From positions 496,001 to 560,000 of the forward strand of contig JABSSW010000005.1 of the NCBI GenBank assembly GCA_018902385.1: 64,000 nt of DNA, given 5' to 3'. Positions 23,206 through 35,012 of the stretch are shown here, piece by piece; positions within the stretch are counted from its first letter, which is position 1, and the number at the start of each line of letters is the position of its first letter. The notes below the pieces were generated by a model. It had not been told where the DNA came from and searched no databases. It saw nothing but the letters and a program-made list of their open reading frames with translations. Both the position numbers and the translations under genes were made by a program. Origin of the DNA: Physcia stellaris (Eukaryota; Ascomycota; Lecanoromycetes; Caliciales; Physciaceae).

Positions 23206-24296
23206 ATGACAATGATTGGGTCCTTTCTCACCTTATCCGTTTTTGCACATCTCTTGCCTCTAGTTATTGCAACGAGTGTGGATGTCGCACAGGATAGAGA
23301 ACAGACCTTGTCAGAACGTGATTCGGTACGACGTACGACCCACCGTGCTGGTCATCTTACTGTAGAGTGTGATGGCGACAAATATGGCGGAGACCTCCAA
23401 CTTAACAGCTGTCATCAAGCATTTGCAGAATTGTCTCAGGACCAACGCCAATATACCTGGGGCCCTCGTGGCAGCCACATGGAGATAATCACACCACGAC
23501 GGATTCTCAGCAGTGAGCAGGTACCATGGCTTTGATAGCTTTGGATAACATTGATTCCCAGATGACGCTCGTTGCTATTTCGAAATTGTTCAAGGCAACT
23601 CGACCAAAGTCGTAGGGGAGCCTCTTCAGATACGCAATGTAGCAGCTCTGCTGTTAGATACATGCGGAGCATCGAAGCTCGGTGGCATCGTTGAGATTCC
23701 TGGTGAGGATTCCATGGTCTTTGTCCCCTAATGTGGCTGGCTCGGATAATACACTGTCAAGCTAATCCCACCGTATATGACTATAGTCATCAGGGGGTGG
23801 CTCAATTTGATAATGGGTTCTTATGAACCTCATATAATGTGTAACGCCGAGCCCGTTGATACTGACCCACTGGCGATTCGTTCGCTCTTAACCGAAATGC
23901 CGGTAAACAAGGCACGCACGACTTTCGCGCTCCCACCACTGGATGAACATGGCATGGTCCAGCTACCTATGGGAGTCTCTGGTATGTCAGATCGCTCCAC
24001 CTAGCTGCAAACCAAAGTTACTAAATTAGCGTTTACAGTGAACCACGGCGGCCGTGGTATCATTGCTACGGTAGATGTAGATGCGCGTACAGAAGTTTCG
24101 TCATGGTATGACATTTGGGCGGCCTATCATGCAATCGCCACTCTATGCATCGGCAGAGGACATACCGGTTTCGCACGGATCGGTGAGTAGTCTAGGCTGT
24201 CTTTGATGTGAGCATCAGCAAGAGAGACTAACAGCGGCATGTGTAGGCGACCACGGAAGATTGATTGCCTCCATCAAACCGAATAGGGCTAGGTAA
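23206..24296 (+). CDS. Secreted protein with two related cysteine-containing domains, function unknown
   Basis: My model joins five exons in frame: 23206-23512, 23562-23702, 23787-23981, 24039-24182 and 24247-24296, giving 278 residues. A signal peptide (MTMIGSFLTLSVFAHLLPLVIA) opens the protein. Domain 1 contains C-D-x-x-K-Y-G, LNSCHQAF and CYFEIV, and ends TCGASKLGGIVEIPG; domain 2 repeats the plan with CNAEP, SLLTEMP, IWAAYHAIATLCIGRGHTG and ends GDHGRLIASI. The parallel (Cys, Cys-containing start; C-x-x-G-x-x-G end; intron at the same glycine) suggests an internal duplication. I know similar secreted proteins from filamentous fungi but no function. Alternatively the third intron is not removed and a 158-residue one-domain protein stops at 23731; the GTGAGG donor and GCTAAT branch favour removal. 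Confidence 0.6.
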
Positions 24297-25777
24297 CGAC
24301 GGACTTGAGAAATCAGAATTCAGCGAACACTGGGGCTTGAGAAGAATGTCTGTCATTTGCAGAAAACAAGGTAATATTCGATAATGCCAGCATAGCGAAT
24401 TATACACAAAAGCTGGCACTGACGAGCTTTCTCCAGGGATTACCTTTCAAGAAACTCTTTCGCTGGTATGTTTCAAGGCCCTGGATTTTGAAATGCATGT
24501 ATCCAGGTATAAGGGTCAAATTAGATAAACAAACTAGGGAGCAAAAGAAAAAAGAGCTAAAAAATACTCATGCTTGAGAGGTACTTAGAGTAATGTACAT
24601 AAAAGCGGGACTACTGCCAGTTCAAGCGAAAAGAATAATCGGCGCTACTAGCTCAAGGGCTTCAAAATCCAGCCTATGTTACATTAGCCCAATTCAACAG
24701 TAACTAGGGGAAAGTTCAAGCGAGGAAGGAATGTGTCAACGACTCATCGTAAGCTTCGCCCCAATGCAAGGCGTTGGAGCAGAGACTGCAATTGCTAATC
24801 CTCGAGCCCATCCAAGAGGGAGTTGCAAAAGCCAGTCTGCGACTCAACCTCCATGGCGATGAGCTAAGTATGATCATGCGATACCACCAACCAGACGAGT
24901 GTTATCTCTCCACTTCCCAGCTGAAGAGCGTACGAATGGTAAAGGTGGCACGGAAACCTCTCGAAGAAGACTGATGTAAAGGAGAGACGAACAAGCTAGA
25001 ACCACACAATTGGTATCCGAATACTGGTGCATGGTCATCAATGGTGCTCACTCAAGTAGGTCACACGGTATGCATGCGCGTGATCGGTGATATGGAGTTT
25101 GCTGTAAGAAATACTAATCCTGAAATAAAAGCGAAGTCGGGTGAAAAGGACAGCCCCAGCATTGAATGGCAATATGCATAGGCAGGTAAATGTAGAGAAA
25201 TTGTATACGGAAGCCTTTGGTACATGGATGAATCCCCGAGATGCCAGCCGGCGCAGTGGAAAACAGCGTCGATTGATGGGGAATGGAATAAGTAGAATAG
25301 GGGTCAGTCGTTCAAATCTTTGCCCACGATCACATTACTGACCCAGGTCCAAATATTCTTCTTGTTTGGGCATCTGTCACACCTACTCTAGAGTGCACAC
25401 CTGAGTTCATGCGTAAGGTGAGTTTTGTGTGAGTGTGACACATAGGCAGAACCATAGTATCATAGCCCGAGTCCAACGTCATGGAGTATCATTCATGTTT
25501 TTCAGCATGTAGTGACGTATGTGAGTGGAAGTAAGAGACGAAAAGATTCACGTGGCGCATTAGATATGAGCTATCTCGAATTCGACTTGGCGCATGACCT
25601 CATGGAAAAAGACTTGGCGCGTCTTGGCGGGTGGCTCGAGCTTGACATCAATAACAAGGCAATTTGCATTTTTCTAGCAACGTTTTTCTTGTCGCACAGC
25701 ATCAACCTCAGAGACCTCACTTGCGACCTGAACCCTCATACTTATACTCCATTCTACCACTACTATTCCTCCACGAC
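24297..25777. other. Intergenic, gene-poor
   Basis: About 1.5 kb with only short random ORFs on both strands. The last 100 bases before 25778 are probably the MARVEL gene's 5' UTR. No repeat or RNA gene was recognised. Confidence 0.4.
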
Positions 25778-26451
25778 ATGCCCGAAATCATCCCTCTCGC
25801 CCTTCGCGGCGCTCAAGTAAGTTCTCCCCAGTGTGCCAGTCGCGCATCCCTCCTACAAGCGCCCATCGCATACATCATCTCGCTGACCCATCTCTCCTCC
25901 ATAGATCTTCTTCGGTATCCTCATTCTTGGTCTATCCGGTCACCTCGTCGCTTCTCAACGTTACGGTGGCGCCCCGGCAACCACCAATTATGAGGTCTTC
26001 GTCGGCATACTCTGCCTACTCGTCGCGCTCATCGGCTTAGCTGCCAGCTTCGTCTCTGCGATAGGCGGCATAATCATGTTTGTCTTGGACGGACTGACCT
26101 GTCTTTTTTTGTTTGCGGGCGGTGTCGTACGTACTTCAATGGAACCATTCCTCTTTGACTGTTGTCGCCGACAATCAGGTGCTAACGTCTTGCGCCCAAA
26201 AGGCTTTTGCTGCAAGGATACCAATCAATTGCGGTTGCAGTGAGGCGCATTCGATGTGCACCCACCTCACCCATAACAACATCGTCAACGGGGGCGTAGA
26301 CGGCCAACACAACGTAGACCAAAACGTCAATCGCGTCGATCGCTGCAGACAAGCTCAAGCCGATACCGCCTTCATCTGGTTCGCGTGGGCTGCTTTCGCT
26401 GCGACCGCCTTCTTCAGCTTCCTTGCCTGGAGAAGGGGCGGCGTCAAGTAA
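25778..26451 (+). CDS. MARVEL-domain four-pass membrane protein
   Basis: Exons 25778-25816, 25905-26126 and 26203-26451 join in phase 0 to give 169 residues; the second intron has a GCTAAC branch. Four hydrophobic segments are visible: ILILGLSGHLV (with the preceding IFFG), FVGILCLLVALIGLAASF, GGIIMFVLDGLTCLFLFAGG, and FIWFAWAAFAATAFFSFLAW. The start LALRGAQ, the YGG-x-P-x-TTNY loop after helix 1 and RCRQAQADTAF before helix 4 are typical of fungal MARVEL proteins. A polar Asn/Cys loop lies between helices 3 and 4. These proteins sit in the plasma membrane or secretory vesicles; Nce102 is a well-known relative involved in eisosome domains. The specific role here is not known. Confidence 0.8.
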
Positions 26452-28119
26452 ACACTGCAGGGCGCGGGCAACACACACCACAAGCAAACACGCAACGGAA
26501 TAACAGGCCAGGAATGGGCGAATAATGCATAATTGGGGCTGTCGGAGTGGAACCTTGTGGCGAAAGACTTGAAGTTCAATAAAGATCAAGTCGTCTTGGA
26601 GATAGGCTGGCCACCCACAACCTGTATTCTTAATGCTCACTTAATGAAACCCCGCAATTATTCGGAGTTGGAGTCACGGTGGACCCAAGTTTGATGGACA
26701 CATAACGTCGCTCTGGGAATTGTGTCAAAGAAGCGCGCACCCCTATCGACGCCTTGTCGTATCTGCATCTCTCCTTCCGCTCTTATCGAGATTCTGTTTT
26801 TCAAACTTTCTTACTCTGTCTTCGTGGTAACATTTTCTTTATAACCACAGCGATGCATTTAAGGGCAACCTGCAATCCAGAACCACATCCATTACCCTCA
26901 TCCACCGAATACCTTTACCACATCCAGATAACATTGGGCACAGCAAACCACCTACCTTATTCCCATTTAGTCGCTCTACTCTATTGGACAAGAAAACAAT
27001 GCTGTCCCCGCCGAGGCAACGATTGGATGGACTTCTTCACAAAAGACCAGTTGACATATGATTAACGAAGAGGGTATACAGCCTAGCCAATGTAATGCAT
27101 TCCATGAGCTTAGTTGTGAAAATCCCTCCGACGAAAACCAAACACGCACGCTGATCAGTAACATGTGAAGCAGCATGTGATGCCTTGCTCCATGCAAACA
27201 CGGCGAGGCCTTTCAACGGTGAGCTTTTGGAAGTATGCTGCCATGCACGTGGGGATCTGTCAGACAAGCCAGCTTGCAAATTACTGTTTGTCGGAAGTGT
27301 AATAGATTTCTTTAGGAGGCCGCTCATCATGGTTGGCTCGTTTTGCAGACGTAAAATTTTTCCTGCGATGTGAAGTACATATGACTATTTATCTGGTGGG
27401 AAAATATTAAGACTTTCTCTGTCAAAAAAAAAGCCAGAAACAGGTTGTATATACAAGTCAAAGAGCGTGATGGTTGATGATTCACTCGTGCGGCGTAAAG
27501 TATTTGTTCTAGAATTCTCACAATTATGATATGATCTTCGATTTCGGACTCGAAGAACGTACACCAACATCACGCGCGACCTGGAACTCGAACTGTGAGA
27601 GTCTACAACTTTCGTCTGATGATTGGGATGTAGAACCCTAGAGTAATTATCATCTCATCTTCGAGCCCTAGTCATCATACATCCAATTCGTCACATCACA
27701 TTGTATGATTGGAGCGCGAACCTTGACCAGGCTTGGCCCACTCAAATTTCCTTTTTCGATCAGCTTCACGACCAGCCCAAATCCGCCGTGATGACGAGGC
27801 GGCGCAGCTCACAGACAGTAGACTCAGAGCTCGCAAGATCTCAAGTCTTCTGCGCCTGGGAGCTCGCGACAGCTGCAGTCAACAGATACTCGAGACTTGC
27901 GCCAACAGCCTCAAGATTGTCCATGTTCCCTGGGGCGCTGATTCCCGACCATGGTTCGCAATTATCCAAACTCGCAGCCTGACTCGTCTGCTTGGCCTAG
28001 CGCAAGCTCTCAAAGTGCTGGTGCTGCTCCGAGCGTCACCGCAACATCGAAATCGCTGTATGTACTGTCATCATGAACCGCCTTCAGCTGAGCTGCTACT
28101 GATAATTCGAGCGTAAAGT
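26452..28119. other. Intergenic, gene-poor
   Basis: Short ORFs on both strands lack features. A 127-codon frame at 27733-28116 (+) has a weakly Leu-rich, F-box/LRR-like look but no ATG-supported structure I can defend. The region 27360-27700 is AT-rich. Confidence 0.35.
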
Positions 28120-29321
28120 CAGAGTCATGGCCGCAGATTATCGGCATTGTCAAGTCCGGACGGCGCCCTCGCCATCTACACGCCTCACAAATATTCTCGC
28201 TCTTCGCGCATACATAGCGCTGAGGTCAGGATACTCGACATGAAGACCGGAAATTCTACACCATTCTCCAAGGATCCAAACGACAGAGAACCACGCTGGC
28301 TTGGAGAAAGCAATCAGGTCATATGGCTGAAGGATGTGGCCTTCGGCGCCACGGAGCTATGGATATCAGACGCTGAAGGCTCCGAGATCAAGTATGTCTC
28401 GATCTGGCATCTTCACTGGGGGCCGCGTTGAAGACCATCCTTGCTCTGAGAGCCTGGCTGATGACCAACAGCTGCCATTGCGCTGGCCGCATAGACGCAC
28501 GAGTCGCCAACCTGAAGCTGCACCGTATTGACGAATGCACAATCGCCCTCACATTCAGCTGCCCCACAACCGCCGACGGAGCCCTCTTCAATCCTACCAA
28601 AGGAACCGCCGCACACGTGTCCAACTCCATCTGGTACACCACGCTCAGCAAACGCGCCTACGAAAAGAACGCCTTCAAAGTCCGCTACATCGTGTGGCCC
28701 AGCCGCCCCTCCAACGCTCTCAAATCCACCGGCCTACACTCACCCCTCTCTCCTTCCCCTGACGCCTGCAATGACTTCGATGTCACCTCCACCGGGCTCA
28801 GCTTCATAGCAAGAGACCCTTCTATAGGCGCCCTGGACCCGCTGAGAACGGAACTATACTACATACCTCTGAAGTCATTCTCGAATTCTGCGCCGCCTAG
28901 ACCTCAACTTCTTTCCATCCCCGGCTTCGAAGGGTCAAGCTCGCACCCCGTCTTCTCGCCCAACGGCAAATCCATAGCCTTCCTAAAGAAACAAGCTCGT
29001 CGCGACGAAAACGACAGGAATCGTCTCATTGTCATCAATGACCTTGACAAACCTATGCCCTCGACAGGCGACTTACCCCAAAGAGCAAGTCGAGAAGGAT
29101 GGCATTTGTCCCCGCAGAGTGTGTCTTGGAGTGGTGACGGCACGGAGCTGTACGTGGTAGCTGAGGACGATGGTCATCGGAAGTTGTTCAAGGTTCCGTA
29201 TATGCTGAGTAGTATATCGAGTTTACCGAAGCCGGTCGCGAGCGAGTGCAGTGTTTTTGGGATTCAAGGCTTCAAGAGCAGTGTTAGTCGGCTTATAAGT
29301 TTGTCGCCGACGATGAGCTAA
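28120..29321 (+). pseudogene. Degenerate dipeptidyl-peptidase V-like (S9) propeller, catalytic domain absent
   Basis: Two open stretches (about 28120-28390 and 28490-29321) match the N-terminal beta-propeller of fungal DPP V-type S9 peptidases in order: SSPDGALAIYTPHKYS, AEVRILDMKTG, PRWLGESNQVIWLK, ELWISDAEG, then VANLKLHR, DFDVTSTGLSFIARDP, HPVFSPNGKSIAFLK and ELYVVAEDDGHRKLFKVP. Reading stops at 29321 and I find no alpha/beta-hydrolase domain (no G-x-S-x-G Ser, Asp or His) in the following DNA. A possible intron at 28391-28494 (GTATGT...CATAG) joins the two parts only out of frame, and the usual VRHWD segment is missing. There is also no start Met or signal peptide. It is most likely a decayed, truncated paralogue; an in-frame propeller-only protein cannot be ruled out. 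Confidence 0.6.
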
Positions 29322-29894
29322 TACCCAATAATGGTCGCTTTACTCTGCTCGTGCGCCGAAATTCCAGATTCCACCTTACGGACCGGAGATCTCAGATATC
29401 TCAGGTTAGGTTAGGTTTGATGTGGTTTGGCTTTCCTATGGATCTTCTGAACCTTTGGTGGCCCTCACGCTGACAATGCCTTAAAGGATCTGACCCTATA
29501 AATCGCAGGTACAAATTATCATCGAGATCCATGAAGAGCAAAAAAACAATTGTGCGCCTATATCGCGTTTCGGCATGTCGTCACGCCTGCTTGACCCGTA
29601 TGGATGTTCTCGCGGACAGAAGCTTGACCAGGACAGAAATTCCCATCTCAATCCGGATTTCTTCTTCCGCTTTCTGTCTGTGTCACTGATCTCATTAGCT
29701 ATGATTTCTCCAAGTCTAGATTGCCGACTACGAGTAGCCGGAGATGCTCGAAGCCCTTTTTCAGCCGACAAGCGCTCTTCGAACGACTGTGCAGTTCTGC
29801 AGATCTCTCATACTTTGTCACTATTTCTTTGATCTCTTTCTGTGGAAGCTGGTTCAGCCAGTGTAAATGGTAAGATTCTTGGAAGACTTGGAGG
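29322..29894. other. Intergenic
   Basis: No gene is recognised. A 10-bp TTAGGTTAGG stretch at about 29404 is two units only and is not treated as telomeric. Confidence 0.35.
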
Positions 29895-30920
29895 ATGCTC
29901 AGGCGCATATTGATTTCCCTAATATTCCCATGGTCAATCCTCTCAACCACAATCCCAATAGCCAATAATGCTTCCCTCACACGCCTTACTCCCCCCGCAT
30001 CTCCCATCCCAGCAGTCCTCTCCAGTCCCTCCTCACCTCTAAACAACATCTCCAATCTCTCAGGCATCAACCCCCCACCGGACTTCAGCATAAACCTAGT
30101 CTTCGACAGCGCCCAAGCCCTCAGCCCAATCGGAGTCTACAACATCGCCCTCGATACCATCTACCGGCTCTCCCTGCACCCCTGGTCCGGCACGATCCGC
30201 CGCGCCGTCTTCTTCTCCCTGCCGCAATACACCGAGCAAGTCCTCATCGAACCCAAATACCTAGGCCGAGGCGCCGTCAGGGAGCTACAGACCGGCTTCG
30301 CGATCCTAGCGCTCTACGCAGGCGTAGTAGCCATGACGCCCCCGACGCGCAATCTCTTTTACGAGCTCCAGGTCACGATCAGCAAAGATCGCGTAGCGGT
30401 AGGGCGATGCACCATCCGCCCCACGCCGCCCACCCTCGCCTCTGATCGTAACCGCACCGCCATGCTCGAACAGCAAATGAACAGCAGCAGCGTGAATACC
30501 AGCACTAAATCCCTGGCGACGGACACAGGCAGCTTCACCGACCCCGAAGATCCCAACTTCCGCCTCACCTACACCTACACCAACGCCCGCCTCAACAGCA
30601 AAGACGTCTTCCTCGCCGCCATCGACGGCGTCGCCGCCGCGGCACGGAACAACCCCGGCAAGCGCTGCGCGCAGATCAGTGCCGCGAGCCCGGGCGCTGC
30701 TTCGAGACGGGGCGTGGTGGTGAATATTAGCGCGTTGAGGCATCCCCGGCGCGTGTTGTTCACGTATCAGTATGCGTCTCGGGCGATGGTGCTGTTGACT
30801 AGGGTTATGCAGGAGGCGAATCGGTGGGAGTCGGTGGGGTTTTATCTGGAGCATGGGGGGTTGAAGTTCGGGGAGGGGTTTGTGAGGGGGACTGTTCCGG
30901 GGGATGTTGCTGTGGCGTGA
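29895..30920 (+). CDS. Secreted protein of unknown function (341 aa)
   Basis: This single open frame starts MLRRILISLIFPWSILSTTIPIA-, a plausible signal peptide, followed by a Ser/Pro-rich stretch. From about residue 65 the protein has an ordered look: FSINLVFDSAQALSPIGVYN, then IYRLSLHPWSGTIRR, a region rich in aliphatic residues, an Asp/Pro/Thr loop near residue 215, and a C-terminus with VVVNISALRHPRRVLFTYQYA and EANRWESVGFYLEHGG. GC-rich codon use (third-position C) marks it as real coding DNA. I know uncharacterised secreted or cell-wall proteins of this general kind in filamentous ascomycetes but no function. No intron is needed. Confidence 0.7.
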   Translation: MLRRILISLIFPWSILSTTIPIANNASLTRLTPPASPIPAVLSSPSSPLNNISNLSGINPPPDFSINLVFDSAQALSPIGVYNIALDTIYRLSLHPWSGTIRRAVFFSLPQYTEQVLIEPKYLGRGAVRELQTGFAILALYAGVVAMTPPTRNLFYELQVTISKDRVAVGRCTIRPTPPTLASDRNRTAMLEQQMNSSSVNTSTKSLATDTGSFTDPEDPNFRLTYTYTNARLNSKDVFLAAIDGVAAAARNNPGKRCAQISAASPGAASRRGVVVNISALRHPRRVLFTYQYASRAMVLLTRVMQEANRWESVGFYLEHGGLKFGEGFVRGTVPGDVAVA

Positions 30921-31120
30921 GAGATTGAGGCAGAAGAGATGAGCGTGCTTGCTTTGGTAACGGGTACGGGTTTTTTGAGAGACGTGGGGCTTATCGGGAC
31001 GCTATTGGGAGTCCTTTGTTTCTTGGAAGCTACTGGTGCTCGGAAAGTTGAGGACATTATAGCAGTACCGTAGCGGGTCTTCCGTGTGGGGAGTAGTCGA
31101 CAGATGATGATTATCTGATA

Positions 31121-32381
31121 TTATGGCCTCATCGTCCCGAAGAACTCAATTAGATCATCAGCCAATTCCCTCGGCTTCTCATAAGCCGCGAAATGGCCAC
31201 CACTCTCATGCTCTCTCCAGAATGTGACATTGGCCGTCCCTTCCGCCCAAGATCTTGGAGCCATCTCCATCTCCCCAGCAAAAGCGCTAACGCCCGTGTG
31301 TGTCTTCTCATACGGAATACTCTCCAGCTTCTCAGGGCCATGCTCCCTGTATATGCGAAAGCCGGTTGTAGGTCCGGGGAAATAATGGAGTAGGGTCCAC
31401 GTAATTAATTCGGTGGGAGACCATGGATAGTTGTCCGACCATGTGTAAAGCTTGTCTATCATCCATGCTAGCATGCCGACGGGGGAATCGTGCAGCGCGA
31501 AGCCGAGGGTCCTTGGTTTAGAGTTTTGGACCATGTAATATGCGAACTCCTTGGTGGCGAAATGCTCTTGTTGCTTGATCGATCGTTTCTCGAACTCAGT
31601 GTACTCTGGCTCTTCCTCGAATTCAGGCTTGGGCATAGTCATCTGCTCGGAAAGTTAGCCGTACGCTTCACGCTGATGATTGGCCGTGGAAATCGTCACC
31701 AGATTGATATGGTTGATGTGTACCGCTTGCACTTGCTCTGGATACCGCCGTCCACACATCCGCACAATGTCACTCCCCCAATCCCCACCTTGCACCACGT
31801 ATCTCTCATACCCAAGCTTCAGCATCACCTTATGCATCACCTCCGCGTCCTGCTCGTACTTGAACCCCGCCCGTCCAGGGTCATCCGAGAATCCATACCC
31901 AGGCAGCGACGGCGCAACGACGTGAAAGCCCGCCTCGTTCAGCAGCGGCAATATCTTGCTGACCTCCCAGAATGAGCCCGGCCAGCCGTGCACAAAAAGC
32001 AATGGGATGCCTTCAGACCTTGCCGAGAGAGGGGAAGAGGAACACCGTGAGTGTACGAAGTGGATGTTGAGGGTTCCGAAGCCATCGATCGCGATGGGAG
32101 TGGTGAATTGAGGGAGTTGATTGAGCTTCGCCTCTTCGGCCCTCCAGTCATAGCTTTCGCGCCAGAAGTTCAGCGTCGAGCTGATGAGCTCGAGGGTGAC
32201 GCCGTTGTCTTCGGCCCATGTCTCGTGGGCGAGGTTGGTGGGGAGGCGAGTGAGGGCGAGCTTGCGGGAGAGGAGGTCGAGCTCGGAGTCTGGGATGTGG
32301 ATCTGATCGAGGCGGGCGGTTGGCTGGATGTTTCATTGCTGGGTTCTGGGCCTACTTTACCTGGAAAGATTCGACGGCCAT
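31121..32381 (-). CDS. Epoxide hydrolase (alpha/beta-hydrolase with EH N-terminal domain)
   Basis: Exons 32381-32361, 32302-31700 and 31642-31121, with introns of 58 and 57 nt, give 381 residues in frame. The enzyme class adds water to epoxides to make diols. The EH N-terminal region (ELDLLSRKLALTRLP, WAEDNGV, YDWRAEEAKLNQLPQF) is followed by the oxyanion motif FVHGWPGS, the lid-adjacent LPGYGFSDDP, the nucleophile Asp in QGGDWGSDI, lid sequences (SPVGMLAWMIDK) and a C-terminal His in SGGHFAAYEKP. All expected catalytic positions appear to be present. There is no signal peptide, so it is probably cytosolic. Spliced upstream exons ending near 32458 are possible, but the 7-codon first exon MAVESFQ gives a normal start. 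A role in detoxification or secondary metabolism is inferred from the family. Confidence 0.9.
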
Positions 32382-32763
32382 CTGGGTATTGAATCGCTTG
32401 AGCGCATCTATTCGGATGTTACATCGTAGTAGCAATGGGCCCCAGCAATACGCTTACCCTGCGTGCGGCATGGCTTGGGAAGTGTGAATTGGAGCTGGTG
32501 GGACTTTTACGGCATGGACGTTTGTTCTGTCACCTGTGGGGGTGATACTTAAATGATACCTATATTACACCTAAGATACCTAATTAGCCCGGTATTCAGA
32601 CCCCTATTCGCACCCTCATACGTGATGCGATTAGGGCTCCCTCGGCCCCCAATTATCCGTCACAGAAACCCACAACCTACTGTACGAGATACTGTACCCA
32701 TGAATTTGAACTTCCTTGCCAGCACTTCGACCTTCAGCAACCTCATGTTGATTCTATGACAAC
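32382..32763. other. Divergent intergenic region
   Basis: A 382-bp gap between the epoxide hydrolase (-) and the F-box gene (+). It presumably holds both promoters; no motif was assigned. Confidence 0.35.
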
Positions 32764-34054
32764 ATGGAGAGACTGCCAACCGAGATTGTTAGTCTGATCT
32801 GTAGATTTCTCCCTGCAGCCGATGTACCCAATGCCCGCTTGACGTCCAGATTTCTTTGCCAGGTTGCCACACCGTTTCTCCTCTCCGAGATTCAACTAAC
32901 CTCCAGCCGTGTCAGCTTTGAACGTTTGTGGGAAATTTCTCGACATCCAATCATTAGGCACCATATCACCTCCTTGTCATACGAGCCGGTACTTTTTCGT
33001 GGATGATCTCGAGTGTCAATGTGAAGAAGCTCGCCACGGAATCGTGCGTCAATGGGTGCGGGATCAGCTGGAGCTGGACCAGAGATGGGCGTCTTCTTCG
33101 ACTATGTGTCACACGCAAGGAGTGCCTCACAGCCGCAATCTTGGTGATGAAAAGATCTACACGTCAATAATGTCCAATCTGCCAAAACTAGCCGTTATTC
33201 GAACATCTCTTGGCACTGGTATTGTTCGCAGAGAAGACGGCCATCAGGAGTCCTTCGCCTCTGCTATGCGCGGCTATCTTCAGTACCATCTTGAATTAGT
33301 GGGAATACAACATCTTCGAGCGCTTCTGATGGCAGCCCATCGTGCGAAGTTGTCTTTGAAAACGGTACAACTAACTGATGCGTATTGGAGATTCCTGCAG
33401 GCCGAAGATTCCGACTTTCACAGAATGACCGAGGCTCTGAAATCGGTCCGTCATTTTGACATCCATATCAATACTGGTATCGTTGGAGCTCAGGATGGAG
33501 CCGAGAATGATCTCATGCAATGCTCTGAGTACCTAAGGACTTCAAGAAGGCTCATACGTCTGATTGAAGGCTCCCGAGTGCTCAATACACTTATCGTTGC
33601 TTGTGATCGCTTTGCACCCAGATGCCCTGCTCGGCTAGATTACGTCGTTGGAAACACGACATGGGACTATCTGGCCTCAGTGGTCTTCCAAAACCTGGAC
33701 ACGGACGAAGACAGTTGGGCTGCCTTCTATATCCGACACCATGAGACCTTACGGCACGTCCGATTTGGAAACATTCGACTATTATCCGGAGAATGGGTAT
33801 CGGCACTGCAGAAGATGCGACAGGTCTTAAGATTGACATCAGCTTCAGTTCTGGGGGTTTTGCGTGCGGAAGCACCACCGCAATGTTGGATTCTAACTCA
33901 AATTAATCTAGAAACGGGTGCGGAGATCGTTCATGACGATATGAGTTCGCCATGCAACCACACCCGCAAAGCCATCCAAGACTACCTGTTGAATGGCGGA
34001 GACTGTCCGTTGCTGGACGAAGTTCAACACCCTCAGCTTGCTCCGGCTTTGTAG
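32764..34054 (+). pseudogene. F-box protein gene with a one-base frameshift
   Basis: The start MERLPTEIVSLICRFLPAADVPNARLTSRFL is an F-box: hydrophobic LP-x-EIV-x-LI start, then LPAADV and a short helix pair. The frame runs to a stop just after 33000, but at the run of five T (32993-32997) removal of one T joins it to the long frame ending at 34054, reading YEPVLFVDDLECQCEEA and giving about 429 residues. The remainder is a Leu-rich, His-containing region (HLRALLMAAHRAKLSLKTVQL; VRHFDIHINTG; HHETLRHVRFGN) typical of fungal F-box proteins that may form repeat-like C-terminal substrate-binding domains. In SCF ubiquitin ligases such proteins choose targets. The shift could be mutation or sequencing error. 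No intron is evident. Confidence 0.65.
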
Positions 34055-35012
34055 GTCTTCAAGGACACTGCAAAGCAATACCGACCGAGTTCCGACTTTA
34101 TGATGAAAGAACTACAATCTTGAGCGAGGTTGAGCAGCGTTCAGATCCCTGGCAATACCTATCCTTGCCCACATTCTCCATATGGTTTGCATACTATTGG
34201 TACTTCAAGTGTGCGGTGAAGGACATGTATAAGGTCTACGAGAGGACCGTATCGTATTTCCACACCTGCTGTTGTGATTTATTCCTAAATCAATAAACGT
34301 TGTCCACTCGGAGGGATTATATATATCAACCATTTGCTGCTAATGCTTTGCAGCAATACACCAGCTACTTGGCTTCAACAAATCCGAGGCATGGTTATCA
34401 AACATCAAGCGAAAGCTCCTAGGCCTAGACACTCTCTTCATTGCTGTTCGACATGGATCAGTTCAAGGCGCTCCCAGGGGGGGTGGTAAGATCTCGGTTA
34501 CTAGTATTTCAAGCCATCTGAGAATGCAATGTCTGTCTGGCAAGGTAATTTTCCTGAGACTTTGCGTCTGAATGGTCTTCAGGTTAGTGTACTCCCATTT
34601 CCGATAGCAATTCGCTTTGAGAATGGATTGTGCAAATATAGACTTATAGTACATCTAGATGCTCTTGGCGCTTTGCCGCCTGTGGTAAAGTGACGAGAGT
34701 GTGCGGTGTGCGCATGCCGCATGTCAGACCACATCAGGAATAAACAGAGCAGCTCGGGCCCAGGAGTCCAGCGTGTAGGCCGGCACTAGAGACAAATAGC
34801 TCCGGATCATTCGATGGGCTTGATTGTTCATCCAATTAATCTGGCAGATATGCGACAAGCTTTTAGCGACTGGCGATCAATAGCCGTCACCAGTTTCTTC
34901 TTCGTAGTATTTATACATCCCACTCTTTCTTCCCGCTCCATCTATCATCCCAAAGACCCCCTCTCCGTGCGTTAACAACTACCAAAGACACGTCCGGGTC
35001 TCCTTCTCCACG
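34055..35012. other. Intergenic
   Basis: No gene is recognised in this 960-bp stretch. It ends with the promoter of the SnoaL-like gene, including a TATTTATA at 34908-34915. Confidence 0.4.
34908..34915 (+). promoter_or_regulatory. TATA-like box of the SnoaL-like gene
   Basis: TATTTATA lies about 98 bases before the start codon at 35013, a normal core-promoter distance. Assigned by sequence and position only. Confidence 0.4.

Noticed and set aside
27540-27620. Possible tRNA (TTCGAGT-like loop on the minus strand)
   Set aside because: The flanking bases do not form a five-pair T-stem, and no A-box or acceptor stem can be drawn.
29402-29416. Telomere-like TTAGGTTAGG
   Set aside because: Only two units, and the unit is not the fungal TTAGGG repeat; treated as chance.
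30306-30854. 182-codon minus-strand ORF
   Set aside because: Antisense shadow of the 341-residue secreted-protein gene, caused by its C-ending codons.
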